Source: Nitrospirota bacterium (GTDB lineage: Bacteria; Nitrospirota; Nitrospiria; Nitrospirales; UBA8639). Taken from it: DNA of 58,798 nucleotides. The notes below the pieces were generated by a model that was given only the letters and a program-made list of their open reading frames with translations, ran no database searches and was not told the origin of the DNA. A program made the position numbers and the translations under genes. The stretch covers positions 1-58,798 of the forward strand of contig RFGF01000089.1 of assembly GCA_003695915.1 (NCBI GenBank), written 5' to 3'. Positions 47,258-56,294 of this stretch are shown one piece after another (the first letter of the stretch is position 1; every line of letters starts with the position of its first letter).

Positions 47258-48961
47258 ATGAATCGAACTGACCGTCGTCGGCAAGGCCATCATCGTCTAT
47301 CAGGGCAAACGCGAAAGGCTCAGCACGTTTCTGCCCTCTTGGCCGACGCGCTTGTCCATCACCAGAATCACCGCTTGCAGCAAGCCGAGACCTTATATCG
47401 ACAAATCCTTTCCATCGCTCCTGATCATGCAGACGCTCACCATTTGCTCGGCCTCGCCGCGTATCAGCAAGGCGAATATCCACGAGCCATCGAGCATATT
47501 CAGCATGCCCTTCAACTCAATCCACGGAAACCCCATTTCTTGTTCAACTTGGCTCTCGCCTTGGAAAAAGAAAAACGTTGGGCCGAAGCTCTTGAACGCT
47601 ACCGGCAGGCCATCGCGATTCATCCGCATTATATGGAAGCCTGGAACAATTTAGGCAACCTGCTTCGTGAACAGCGGCGCCTCGACGAGGCGGTAGAAGC
47701 CTTTACTCGCGTGTTGAAAGCCCAACCCGCTTCTGCCGATGCCCACAATAATTTAGGTGTGACTCTGAAGGAAAAGCGCGACAGTGACGGGGCGATACGA
47801 GAATATCGGGAAGCCCTCCGGCTGAATCCCTCACACGCCGAAGCTCATAATAATCTCGGGATCGCCTTGATGGAGCAGGGCCATATCGATGATGCCTTGT
47901 CAGCTTTTCAACAAGCGATCGCTTCTCGACCCAGCTATGCCCATGCCTATTATCATTTAGGTCTGGCCTACTTGTGGAAGGAACAGATCGAACACGCCTT
48001 GGCCTGTTTTTGGCGATCGGCCGAATTGCAGCACAATCATCGGAAGCCGGTTTCCGTCAGGTCCATAGCGAAATCACGAGTTAAGCATGATCTGGAACAA
48101 CTGACGTATTTGCACCTGCAGCGAGGTGTGACCGAGATTCCTCCTGCCTACCGAAAAACCTTGGAATCCCTGGCTCAGCGGATCCACCGTACCGATCCAT
48201 CAGCCATGACGGTCGCTCTCGATGCTCGGGAACGCGAAGCCTTAGCTCCGTCGTTCAACCAGATTCTTCATCGTGCTCCAGCGGAAAGAATTTCCGAAGG
48301 TGCGCTCAATCCTCATTTGGATGTCTCCGCCATCGAAGCCCGGTACCATTCCAGCTATCCTGAAATTATTTATGTCGATCATTTATTGACAGAACGTGCG
48401 TTGACCTCTCTTCGCCAATTTTGTTTGGATTCGACTATCTGGAAACGTGATTATCAAAACGGCTACCTCGGAGCCTTTTTGGCCGAAGGATTTGCTTGCC
48501 CCCTTCTGCTGCAAATCGCTGAAGAATTACGAACGCGCTTTCCGGGAATTTTTCGCCAGCACCGATTGGTTCAGGCCTGGGCCTTCAAATATGATAGCGA
48601 ACTCCGAGGATTGAATCTCCATGCCGATGCCTCAGCCGTGAATGTGAACTTTTGGATTACACCGGACACGGCCAACCTCGACCACGAACGAGGAGGGCTC
48701 GTTGTCTGGGATAAGGAAGCACCTGACGAATGGGATTTCAAGATGTTTAACGACGAGCGGAATCAACCGATGATACGTAAATTCCTCGAGGAACAACAAG
48801 CACAACCTGTCCGGATCCCGTATCGTCAGAATCGTGCGATCATTTTTAACTCCAACCTTTTTCACGAAACCGATACGCTTGTCTTTCGCGCTGGCTACGA
48901 AGATCGGCGGATCAATATCACTCTTCTGTACGGATATCGCCAAAAACGTTCACTTCGCTGA
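47258..48961 (+). CDS. TPR protein fused to a 2-oxoglutarate/Fe(II) oxygenase domain
   Basis: The 567-residue protein has about six to seven TPRs (residues 28-265, units such as AETLYRQILSIAPDHADAHHLLG and EAHNNLGIALMEQG). The C-terminal part (about 370-560) has the iron-binding facial triad HAD at 455-457 and His 536 in FHETD, with Arg 550/551 suited to bind 2-oxoglutarate. TPR-linked oxygenases hydroxylate proteins or small molecules; the substrate is unknown. No signal peptide. A terminator follows at its stop codon. Confidence 0.85.
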   Translation: MNRTDRRRQGHHRLSGQTRKAQHVSALLADALVHHQNHRLQQAETLYRQILSIAPDHADAHHLLGLAAYQQGEYPRAIEHIQHALQLNPRKPHFLFNLALALEKEKRWAEALERYRQAIAIHPHYMEAWNNLGNLLREQRRLDEAVEAFTRVLKAQPASADAHNNLGVTLKEKRDSDGAIREYREALRLNPSHAEAHNNLGIALMEQGHIDDALSAFQQAIASRPSYAHAYYHLGLAYLWKEQIEHALACFWRSAELQHNHRKPVSVRSIAKSRVKHDLEQLTYLHLQRGVTEIPPAYRKTLESLAQRIHRTDPSAMTVALDAREREALAPSFNQILHRAPAERISEGALNPHLDVSAIEARYHSSYPEIIYVDHLLTERALTSLRQFCLDSTIWKRDYQNGYLGAFLAEGFACPLLLQIAEELRTRFPGIFRQHRLVQAWAFKYDSELRGLNLHADASAVNVNFWITPDTANLDHERGGLVVWDKEAPDEWDFKMFNDERNQPMIRKFLEEQQAQPVRIPYRQNRAIIFNSNLFHETDTLVFRAGYEDRRINITLLYGYRQKRSLR

Positions 48962-49009
48962 GCCCCAAGGCTTTTCTCTGTGCAATCACAGCCTATTGGG
49001 GCTGCTTTT
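48961..49009 (+). terminator. Intrinsic terminator after the TPR-oxygenase gene
   Basis: AGCCCCAA (48961-48968) pairs with TTGGGGCT (48996-49003), with an inner CTGTG/CACAG hairpin, and is followed by GCTTTTC. The stem begins at the last base of the stop codon. Confidence 0.75.
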
Positions 49010-49118
49010 CATTCTCCGGTAACGTGCACGGACACAATTGGTACATCGACGGACAATTCCCGTCTCGCACCTTCACCAGGATGATCGTATTCGAGATTCA
49101 ATGTTTCTCCTATCACTG

Positions 49119-49483
49119 TCAAGTTATACGTTTTGACTCAATAACTGGACTGTTTTGGAATGGTGACGCTTCCTCGATCGTCTCCGACGGATCAAGACTT
49201 CCATCTTCTGCAGCGTGAGAACGGCTGGAATCGTTATCAAAGACGACGAACTCGAGAGTGACCGCGGCTGGAACATCCAGATCATGGCTCCATCGGGTCA
49301 AGACTTCATCATAAGGGATGCAGATAATTTTTAGGACATGGACCTCATTTCATTCAGGACGAGCGGCACGAGATAGGCCTGATGATTGAGAAACGTGAGA
49401 TCGGCCCGGGCTGGATCGGTAATTCCGATCATCATACTGACAAGTGGACACAGGGCAACGAGCAAGGTCCGAACGATTCGCAT
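49119..49483 (-). pseudogene. Frameshifted secreted-protein gene
   Basis: ATG 49483 opens a signal peptide (RIVRTLLVALCPLVSMMIG, cleavage near ARA) but stops at 49331 after 50 codons. The plus-strand bases TCATTTCATT (49345-49354) are a tandem 5-bp duplication. Removing one copy joins the frame to VHVLKIICIPYDEVLTRWSHD and on through LEFVVFDNDSS to a stop at 49119, giving about 119 residues. The family is not recognised. It could be a recent pseudogene or a switchable tract. Confidence 0.7.
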
Positions 49484-50149
49484 GATCGAGAATTCGCAAA
49501 AAATGGAGCTGAGTTCGATCCTCGGTCACTGGGTGCCATCTAGAATGATTCGTTTTCCATATGGGCATGACTGCCAAAGCCAAAATCCTCAAACTGTCCC
49601 AACGCGCTATCCCACATGTGTCGATCAACCCTTCAACGCAGCATTTCTAGTACGATGGCCACTATTGGTCAATTTGAACGACGGCGTACAGAGACCGTAC
49701 AATAGTCTTTACCCTGCATTGAGCACTCCTCCTCGCAGGGTGTAACCCGGCAAGTGGTCGGGCCTTTCCGGGTTGCGGTTGCTCAGCGTCCCCACCTCTG
49801 CCTCTGAACGCTGAGCAACCAGGTTTCATCGGTAGAGGCGGCAGGCCTGCACACGTCATAATGAAGCGGATGGAGGCCAGCCGCTCTACCCTTTTCCCCT
49901 TGCTGCGCGCCTCCTGCTTTTGAACTCTTCACCCTCTCGATCGATTCGTTTCGGCCATATCTGCCCCAGCTAGGCGAACATCGGGGACAATACGGTCCTT
50001 GCCTCCGTTATGAACATACAACCGCTCATGAAAGACTCCTGATGCCCAGCACGAGCGTGCAACGAAGTCTTCCTAACCCTCATCCAGAGACCGGGCCGTT
50101 ATCCGAAAGAAGGGCAATCCTGGGGGGACGGTCGCATCGCGGTGAGAAA
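49484..50149. other. Intergenic region with strong inverted repeats
   Basis: No supported gene. A 25-codon frame ends at 49540 on the minus strand, and a 16-codon frame at about 49720 has a good AGGAGGAG site, but neither has homology I can see. Two adjacent hairpins lie at 49744-49820. Confidence 0.45.
49744..49820. repeat. Two adjacent inverted repeats (possible structured RNA)
   Basis: AACCCGG (49744-49750) pairs with CCGGGTT (49768-49774). Immediately after, GGTTGCTCAGCGT (49777-49789) pairs perfectly with ACGCTGAGCAACC (49808-49820), a 13-bp stem with an 18-nt loop. No T run follows on either strand, so an ordinary terminator is unlikely. Confidence 0.6.
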
Positions 50150-50225
50150 TGGCGCGCCCGGAGGGAGTCGAACCCCCAACCTCCAGATCCGTAGTCTGAT
50201 GCTCTATCCATTGAGCTACGGGCGC
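50150..50225 (-). tRNA. tRNA-Arg (anticodon ACG)
   Basis: The minus strand folds as a 76-nt tRNA: acceptor GCGCCCG/CGGGCGC with discriminator G and encoded CCA (50150-50152), D arm AGCTCAATGGATAGAGC, anticodon loop GACTACGGA with ACG, and T arm GGGGGTTCGACTCC. The ACG wobble A is normally edited to inosine by TadA. Confidence 0.95.
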
Positions 50226-50657
50226 GCTGAGCGAAAAACTGATGGTAGATGCGTTGACCGTTTGTTGAGAAACACGTGGTCGCGAATATGGTCCTTAGTA
50301 TACCGGATCACCCAAGGATACAGAAACTACTGTAGATATTGCCAGAGCGGGTTATACAAGCCCTCTCTGCGAGCCGTCGAAGACTTCCAAACTGACCGAT
50401 TGGCACCAAGGTTGCTCGACTGTTGATTTTCATTATCTATTAAGAGATGCAGTGTGGCATGGCTCTTTGACGAACAGCAAGAAGCTAACAGCTTCGCGAA
50501 AAGGCCTAAAAGACCGATGCGGTCCACTGTTCAACCACGGCTTCAACGGGCTGGAACGGCTAACTCGTCAGCCGCTTCACATACGAAGGACGTCGTTGCC
50601 GGTTAGCCGTCAAGACCGACCACGACGCAACCGAAAGGTAGGCACAAGGAGCACCAG
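50226..50657. other. Intergenic region before the STAS gene
   Basis: No supported gene. It contains a 9-bp inverted repeat ACGGCTAAC (50556-50564)/GTTAGCCGT (50602-50610) about 50 bases before the STAS start. Open frames here have no motif. Confidence 0.5.
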
Positions 50658-50999
50658 ATGTTCGTTTCCACCCGAATGAATGCAGACATTTACGTCATTG
50701 CTCTTCGCGGGCAATTGGGACATAGCGCGAAGTTGGGACTCGAAGTTGCAATTCTCGGCGCGCAAGAGGCACATGCCCGACATATTATTTTGGATTTTTC
50801 CGATGTCACGTGGGTAGATAGTGCCGGGTTAGGAAAACTTTTGTTGACGTATCATCACCTCAATCGAAAAAAAGTGGGAATCAGCATTGTGAACCCAAAA
50901 CCCGAGGTGCATGAGGTGTTAGAATTGGTTAAACTTTCCCAAATCGTTCCGATTTACCTTTCGATCGACGACGCCGTCCACGCTCACGCCCGTCTCTGA
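50658..50999 (+). CDS. STAS-domain protein (anti-sigma factor antagonist-like)
   Basis: The 113-residue protein is one STAS domain with the loop VTWVDSAGLGKLLLTY, with the phosphorylatable Ser kept. AAGGAG lies before ATG 50658. It is shorter and clearly different from the STAS protein at 44616, so the two are not a recent duplicate. It converges on the HDOD gene. Confidence 0.87.
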   Translation: MFVSTRMNADIYVIALRGQLGHSAKLGLEVAILGAQEAHARHIILDFSDVTWVDSAGLGKLLLTYHHLNRKKVGISIVNPKPEVHEVLELVKLSQIVPIYLSIDDAVHAHARL

Positions 51000-51263
51000 A
51001 TTCCTCTACGACGCAGCCCATCGATTCCCAGTTCCTCCTCGATCTACCAGCCCGGATTGTTCAATGGTTCCCATCCTTTCTTCACGATGCTACAAGATCA
51101 ACCGAATGCACGAATATATCTCATCGGACAAAAGAAACAGCACACCATTGCCTTGGCACGAATTTCTCCAAGGACGAGTCTGGCCCGATTATGTGATAGG
51201 GATACGACAGGGAAAAGAGTCTTCAAGAATGGAAACGAAGCAGGGGCTGGATCAGATGGCCGG

Positions 51264-52211
51264 TCATGGGTTCGACTTGATGGAAGTCGGCTCCAACGCA
51301 AGGCGATCGACAATGGTCAGGATATGGTCGAGTTCCTCGGCGCTTGCCAGATGAACTTGGAAAAAACTGGATATATCCGGTATACCGTCTCTGATCTCTT
51401 TGACGAGTCCGACGACTTCATCGGGTGGAATCTGTAACAAATCATGAGCGGCCTCGACAGCGAGAGAAGCGGCTTCGTGAGGATCTGCGTCACACCACAA
51501 ATCGGCCAATCGCCCGGAAAGCGCCACGCTTAGAACAACCGGCCGATAGTCTTCCGCAAAAGAGATTCGACCTGGGTCATGACTGCCAGCAACCGCAACT
51601 TGCATGATCTCGGGTAATTCCCACATGGCGGCAAGCCAGGCTCCGACCTCGGCATGGTCCGTGTCTAATTGCTCATGCTCCAGCATTTCCAATTGGCGAT
51701 GGTTGCGGCCAGCTTGACGGTACAAGTCATCGTACTCATGACCTAACGTTTCGCTCAGCACTAAAATCCCTAAGTCCTGCAAAAGGGCTGCAAGAAACAT
51801 CTCTTCATAATTGGGGAACCGTTTCCATTTGCCCACGATCCGAGCAGCCAAACTGGCCAAAATCGAACGTTGCCAGTACCGAGCATGATCGAAGCTCTCC
51901 CCGCCTTTCTTACGCAGATCCCGATAGAGCGAAAAACAAAACGCCAGCGTGGCAATCGAATTCATGCCCAGTAACGTCACCGCTTGGGTCACAGTCGTCA
52001 CGGTGTGCCGGGTCCCACCATAAAAACTGGAATTCGCAACGTTGAGCAATTTAGCGACAAAAGATGGATCTTGGCTGATCACATCGGCCATTTGTTTGCA
52101 ATCCGTCCGATCATCTCGACACAATTGAAGAACTTGCAGCGGCAAGCTCGGAACCGCCGGGAGAGTTTTACAGTTTTTGATTCGCTCCAGTAAGTGAGGG
52201 GTCATGGCCAC
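51264..52211 (-). CDS. HDOD-domain signalling protein
   Basis: The 315-residue protein has the HDOD pattern: LPAVPSLPLQVLQLC, ISQDPSFVAKLLNVANSSFYGG, ITQAV-like VTQAVTLLGMNSIATL, and FLAALLQDLGILVL, where the HD of true hydrolases is replaced by QD. HDOD proteins act as non-catalytic output modules in chemotaxis, motility and c-di-GMP networks. Length fits one HDOD domain with a short tail and no GGDEF. GTG 52211 (AAAGG) and ATG 52205 are both possible starts. Confidence 0.9.
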   Translation of the reverse strand: MAMTPHLLERIKNCKTLPAVPSLPLQVLQLCRDDRTDCKQMADVISQDPSFVAKLLNVANSSFYGGTRHTVTTVTQAVTLLGMNSIATLAFCFSLYRDLRKKGGESFDHARYWQRSILASLAARIVGKWKRFPNYEEMFLAALLQDLGILVLSETLGHEYDDLYRQAGRNHRQLEMLEHEQLDTDHAEVGAWLAAMWELPEIMQVAVAGSHDPGRISFAEDYRPVVLSVALSGRLADLWCDADPHEAASLAVEAAHDLLQIPPDEVVGLVKEIRDGIPDISSFFQVHLASAEELDHILTIVDRLALEPTSIKSNP

Positions 52212-52520
52212 CTATGCCTTTCTTGGCTGTTGGTTCTTTCTAATGGCTATCCAGAAAGACATTTTGCCGAGGGCAGGATCATCACGATGTGATAACGATG
52301 CACGACTTTCGTATCGGTTAGACACAGACCAACTTGAGGAACATGGCACACGTTCGGGAAAGAACGAGGATCATGATTGCCCAACACTGCACGCGCAGCG
52401 TCCGGGCTCGGTATGTTCCAGCTGTTTTATGCGGATCCCCCTTGCAGCACGAGCAAGCAATACTATTTTTTAAGATGGGGGGTCAGCGAGACCATTAGCG
52501 AGATAAGATATCGGGCTGGT
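52212..52520. other. Intergenic region, nothing recognised
   Basis: About 310 bases between the HDOD start and the miaB stop. Only short frames and a weak CGTTC/GAACG dyad are seen. Confidence 0.5.
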
Positions 52521-53912
52521 TCAGACGTTCCGACGATGAAGGTGCCCAAACAATGTCGAATGGGAGGCATCGTCGATAGCCACCGTCACGAGATCTCCCG
52601 GCGAAACCGAACCGTCGTCCTTTGCCCAGACGACCGTGGTGTTGCTCTCGGTATGGCCCATCCATTGATCATGGGATTTTTTCGCTTCGCCTTCCACAAG
52701 GACTTCCACGGTAGAACCGATCAGTGCGCGGTTTTTCTTGAGAGAGATCGCCTTCTGAAGCTCGAGGAGACGCGCGACTCGTTCGGTTTTCACGCTTTCG
52801 GGGACATCATCGAGATACTTGCGAGCCGCGATCGTGTGTCGGCGTTGCGAATATTTAAAAATGAAGGCATTCTGAAATTCGACATCTTGGACGAGCCGGT
52901 AGGTATCGGCATACTCTTCGTCCCCTTCGCTGCAAAAGCCACAGATAATATCCGTGCTCAGCGCAATCGGTCCTCGTCGACGAATCGCCTCCACCAACGT
53001 CATGTAGGATGCCCGCGTATAGGATCGCCCCATCAGTTGGAGAATTCGATCATTGCCGGACTGTACAGGCAAGTGAATTTGCTTGCAGACCGTCGGATGA
53101 CCTGCCAGGACATCCAATAGAGCCGGAGGAAAGTCTTTCGGATGGGGAGAGGTAAATCGCACTCGCACAAGCCCGGGCACATCCGCGACAGCGGCTAAGA
53201 GTCGCGCAAAGTCCCAATCGGCAAACCGATAGGAATTGACGTTTTGTCCCAAGAGCGTAACCTGCCGATAGCCTTGTTCGACAAGCTGATGAACTTCTTC
53301 GAGCACACTTCGAGGATCCCGTGATCGCTCTCGTCCGCGAGTATACGGCACCACGCAAAATGTACAAAAATTATCGCAGCCGCGCATAACGGCTACCCAC
53401 GCATTGACTCCATCCCTTCGCTCGGGCATGATCTGGTCGTACGTTTCATATTCGGAGAGATCGACGGCCATCCCTCGCTGGTTTGTTTGCAATGCCTGGA
53501 TCAGTAGGCCTGGTAACCGTCGATAGGCATCCGGACCGACCAAAACATCGATTATCGGCTGGGCGGTCATCAACTCCTGTTTGAGGTTTTGCGCCATACA
53601 TCCGAGGACCCCGACCACCAGCCCCCGCTGCTCTTTCAATGGCTTATACATTGCCAAGTGCCCATACACTCGATTATGGGCGTTCTCTCGAATCGCACAG
53701 GTGTTGAGCAACACTGCATCGGCTTCCTCGCTGCATTCGACCATCCTGAACCCGTGATGTTTCAAGAGCGTGCGCACGATCTCCGTATCATACTCGTTCA
53801 TCTGACATCCAAAAGTCTCGATGTATACGGAATAGGAGGCCGGGGCCTCTGAACTTGGTTCAGGGCAGGGCAAGCTGTGACGAGAGTTGGGACGATCGAT
53901 CTGAATGAGCAT
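52521..53912 (-). CDS. miaB: tRNA-2-methylthio-N6-dimethylallyladenosine synthase MiaB
   Basis: MiaB adds a methylthio group to i6A37 of tRNAs. The 463-residue protein has the UPF0004 domain (ETFGCQMNEYDTE, NTCAIRENA, GCMAQ), the radical SAM triad GCDNFCTFCVVPYTRGRERSR and a C-terminal TRAM domain (about 395-460). The usual GFPGE motif reads CGFCSEG. It follows mtaB after nine bases, so the two related enzymes are co-transcribed. Confidence 0.95.
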   Translation of the reverse strand: MLIQIDRPNSRHSLPCPEPSSEAPASYSVYIETFGCQMNEYDTEIVRTLLKHHGFRMVECSEEADAVLLNTCAIRENAHNRVYGHLAMYKPLKEQRGLVVGVLGCMAQNLKQELMTAQPIIDVLVGPDAYRRLPGLLIQALQTNQRGMAVDLSEYETYDQIMPERRDGVNAWVAVMRGCDNFCTFCVVPYTRGRERSRDPRSVLEEVHQLVEQGYRQVTLLGQNVNSYRFADWDFARLLAAVADVPGLVRVRFTSPHPKDFPPALLDVLAGHPTVCKQIHLPVQSGNDRILQLMGRSYTRASYMTLVEAIRRRGPIALSTDIICGFCSEGDEEYADTYRLVQDVEFQNAFIFKYSQRRHTIAARKYLDDVPESVKTERVARLLELQKAISLKKNRALIGSTVEVLVEGEAKKSHDQWMGHTESNTTVVWAKDDGSVSPGDLVTVAIDDASHSTLFGHLHRRNV

Positions 53913-53921
53913 GGGTTCGAT

Positions 53922-55304
53922 CTAGATGGCGCTGACGACACGCTCGATGCTAGCGCGATGCGCCGCTTCTTGTGGATGGCCAGTTGCAACGAGCTCTCCA
54001 AGGACCATCTCTTCCATGATCCCTGTTACTATAACTTCATGAATGGTATTCGCCAAATTTGCCGATGAGACCACACCGACGCGAACATAATGATCCGTGA
54101 ATCCAACCCATAGTCCGGTTGTTTGTTGCGTTTCAAATAACACGGAGACACGCTGACCGAGACATCGCCGGTAAAAGGCCTGTCGTTTTTGCCGCGAGAG
54201 ATGATTCAATTCCCGGCTTCGGTGCTTGATCACCGATGACGACACCGTCTCAGATAATCGAGCGGCGGCGGTGCCAGGACGTTTGGAATACGGAAACACA
54301 TGGACATAGGCGAACGGAAGGTCGTGAGCGGCGGCCACGCTGTTCTTAAATTCCTGCTCTCCTTCGCCGGGAAACCCGACCAAAATATCCGTTCCCACAC
54401 ACAGATCTGGAATCAACGACACAGCCCGTTCGATCTCTCGTTGATAGTCCCGAACCGTATACCGTCGGTTCATGGCTTTCAAGATCCGGTCGTCGCCGCT
54501 TTGCAACGGGACATGCAAATGCCGACAGACTTTCGAGGAACTGGCCATGTGTTCGAACAATCCATCGGGAATCGTAGTGGGTTCGATAGACGAAATACGA
54601 ATACGCTCGATCCCAGGAATCGTTTCGAGACGACGAATGACACTGAGCAGATCAGCTTGGCCTGTACAGTATTGACCAATATTGACCCCAGTTAAGACCA
54701 GCTCTCGATGACCGCGCTCGGCCAACGCTGTGGCCTCTCGAATAATATCGTCCAATGCTCGACTTCGCTCCCGTCCCCGGGCAAACGGAATCAAGCAAAA
54801 GGCGCACATAAATTGACAACCATCTTGGATCTTCACATTGGCCCGTGTCGTCGAATAGGCACCTGTTCCATCCACGACAAATTCTTGGTGTTCGATGCGT
54901 CGCGTATGCACCACAGACGGAGTGGATTGTTTCTCGATAGCGGCTAATGCGTCGAGATGCTCCGGAAGCTGTAATTTATACTGGTGACCCACAATCAGGT
55001 CGATCCCGGGGAGATTCTGCAAGGCGTGCACTCCCGTCTGCGCATAACAGCCAATGACAGCCACAAACGCCTGAGGCGAGTGTCGAAGCGTCTGCCGCAC
55101 TACGCGTCGACAATCCGCCTCCGCTTGCTCCGTGACGGCGCAGGAATTGATGACCAAGATATCGGTAGGTGCGCCAAAAGGAACCGGCTCGTATCCCTTG
55201 GCGCAAAATCGATCGATCAAAATGGCCGTTTCTGCCTGATTGAGTCGGCATCCAGCGGTATAGAACGTTACCCGTCGACGTGGGCGAGGAGACAAGGATC
55301 GCAT
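53922..55304 (-). CDS. mtaB: tRNA t6A37 methylthiotransferase MtaB
   Basis: MtaB converts t6A37 to ms2t6A37. The 460-residue protein starts RVTFYTAGCRLNQAET, has INSCAVTEQAE, the SAM triad DGCQFMCAFCLIPFARGRERSR, DILVGFPGEGEQEF and a TRAM domain at the end. I chose ATG 55304 (GGTGG upstream); the frame is open to 55487 but the extension has no homology. It is the first gene of the mtaB-miaB unit. Confidence 0.92.
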   Translation of the reverse strand: MRSLSPRPRRRVTFYTAGCRLNQAETAILIDRFCAKGYEPVPFGAPTDILVINSCAVTEQAEADCRRVVRQTLRHSPQAFVAVIGCYAQTGVHALQNLPGIDLIVGHQYKLQLPEHLDALAAIEKQSTPSVVHTRRIEHQEFVVDGTGAYSTTRANVKIQDGCQFMCAFCLIPFARGRERSRALDDIIREATALAERGHRELVLTGVNIGQYCTGQADLLSVIRRLETIPGIERIRISSIEPTTIPDGLFEHMASSSKVCRHLHVPLQSGDDRILKAMNRRYTVRDYQREIERAVSLIPDLCVGTDILVGFPGEGEQEFKNSVAAAHDLPFAYVHVFPYSKRPGTAAARLSETVSSSVIKHRSRELNHLSRQKRQAFYRRCLGQRVSVLFETQQTTGLWVGFTDHYVRVGVVSSANLANTIHEVIVTGIMEEMVLGELVATGHPQEAAHRASIERVVSAI

Positions 55305-55501
55305 GGTCCACCAATTATAATGGCCGCGGGGCAGGGCGACAACTCGATGACGTTTCATTGACAGCGTTGGAAAAAGAGAGGATAATTTGAAGAGTAATTT
55401 AAATTGATACGCTCTGCCAACGGACTTCGCGCATCGCGTATCTTTGGAATCTCCAACGCCTAGAGGAGCGAGACACCCATCTCTCATAGGAGGAGTGTTT
55501 T

Positions 55502-55915
55502 ATGGGATGCCGTTTCTTTCTGATCAACGTTGTTCTCGTATTAGGGCTGATTTCGATCACGAGCACGATGAGCGGTGCCGGTGAAACCGTCCTGCCGATC
55601 GAACCGGATGAATCAACCAGAATCGATGAGATCTACGATCATGAAACCAATATGTTGTTGTTCCTTTATTCCCTCAAAGGAGACGGCATAGCCGATTATG
55701 TCACTGGGCGGAAAGTGTGGGAACACCAACGGAGCGTGTATGGAAATCCGGTCTATTATTTCGAGTCGTATCCGCTATTTTATTGGTGGAACCATCAATT
55801 ATGGAACGATCCCCTGCAAGACGGCGTGAATGGAAACGAACGGTTGTATGCAGATCATATCGAGTTTGATGCCAGCCGGTATAAGCCCTGCCTCTTCAAT
55901 GGCCAACCGTGCTAA
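55502..55915 (+). CDS. Small secreted protein of unknown function
   Basis: The 137-residue protein has a signal peptide (FFLINVVLVLGLISITSTMSGAG). The mature part is acidic and aromatic (NPVYYFESYPLFYWWNHQLWND) with two Cys near the C-terminus (KPCLFNGQPC). AGGAGGAG gives a strong start at 55502. Family not recognised; it is divergent from mtaB. Confidence 0.75.
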   Translation: MGCRFFLINVVLVLGLISITSTMSGAGETVLPIEPDESTRIDEIYDHETNMLLFLYSLKGDGIADYVTGRKVWEHQRSVYGNPVYYFESYPLFYWWNHQLWNDPLQDGVNGNERLYADHIEFDASRYKPCLFNGQPC

Positions 55916-56294
55916 CGCTGCTGGCCAAGCTGACGAGCCCTCATCCTGCTAATGACGAAGCCTGTAAAGAGAGTACCATGCCTCAGCAATAGCGACAAGC
56001 GTGATGGTACTGTGTGATCCTCTGGCCATATTCTCGCTCACGTCTTATCGAGCCATCCGAATTAGGTGATAGGCCATATCGTGTTCGCCGGGGGCCCTGG
56101 GCAGAGATGGCCTCGTCCAAATTCATACTTCATGCACCCTGTCGCATCTTACCCGTCTCGGTCCTGTTCCCGCGCGTCCGCACTCAGTCATCTGTTTAGG
56201 ATCATCGTCCACTTGCACCGGGTTCCTCCCGTCCGTTCACGTTTCAGTCCCCGCGAAGAGTGCTCGCTTCGCATGCTCTCCACCTGGGCTGCCC
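55916..56294. other. Intergenic region before the K+ transporter gene
   Basis: About 380 bases. Open frames on both strands overlap the next gene and have no motif. No promoter stands out. Confidence 0.45.

Noticed and set aside
49540-49730. Short minus-strand frames with a good ribosome binding site near 49735
   Set aside because: Frames of 16 and 25 codons with no homology or partner; support is too thin for a gene.
51000-51263. Lost GGDEF part of the HDOD protein
   Set aside because: None of the frames after the HDOD stop shows GGDEF-like sequence.
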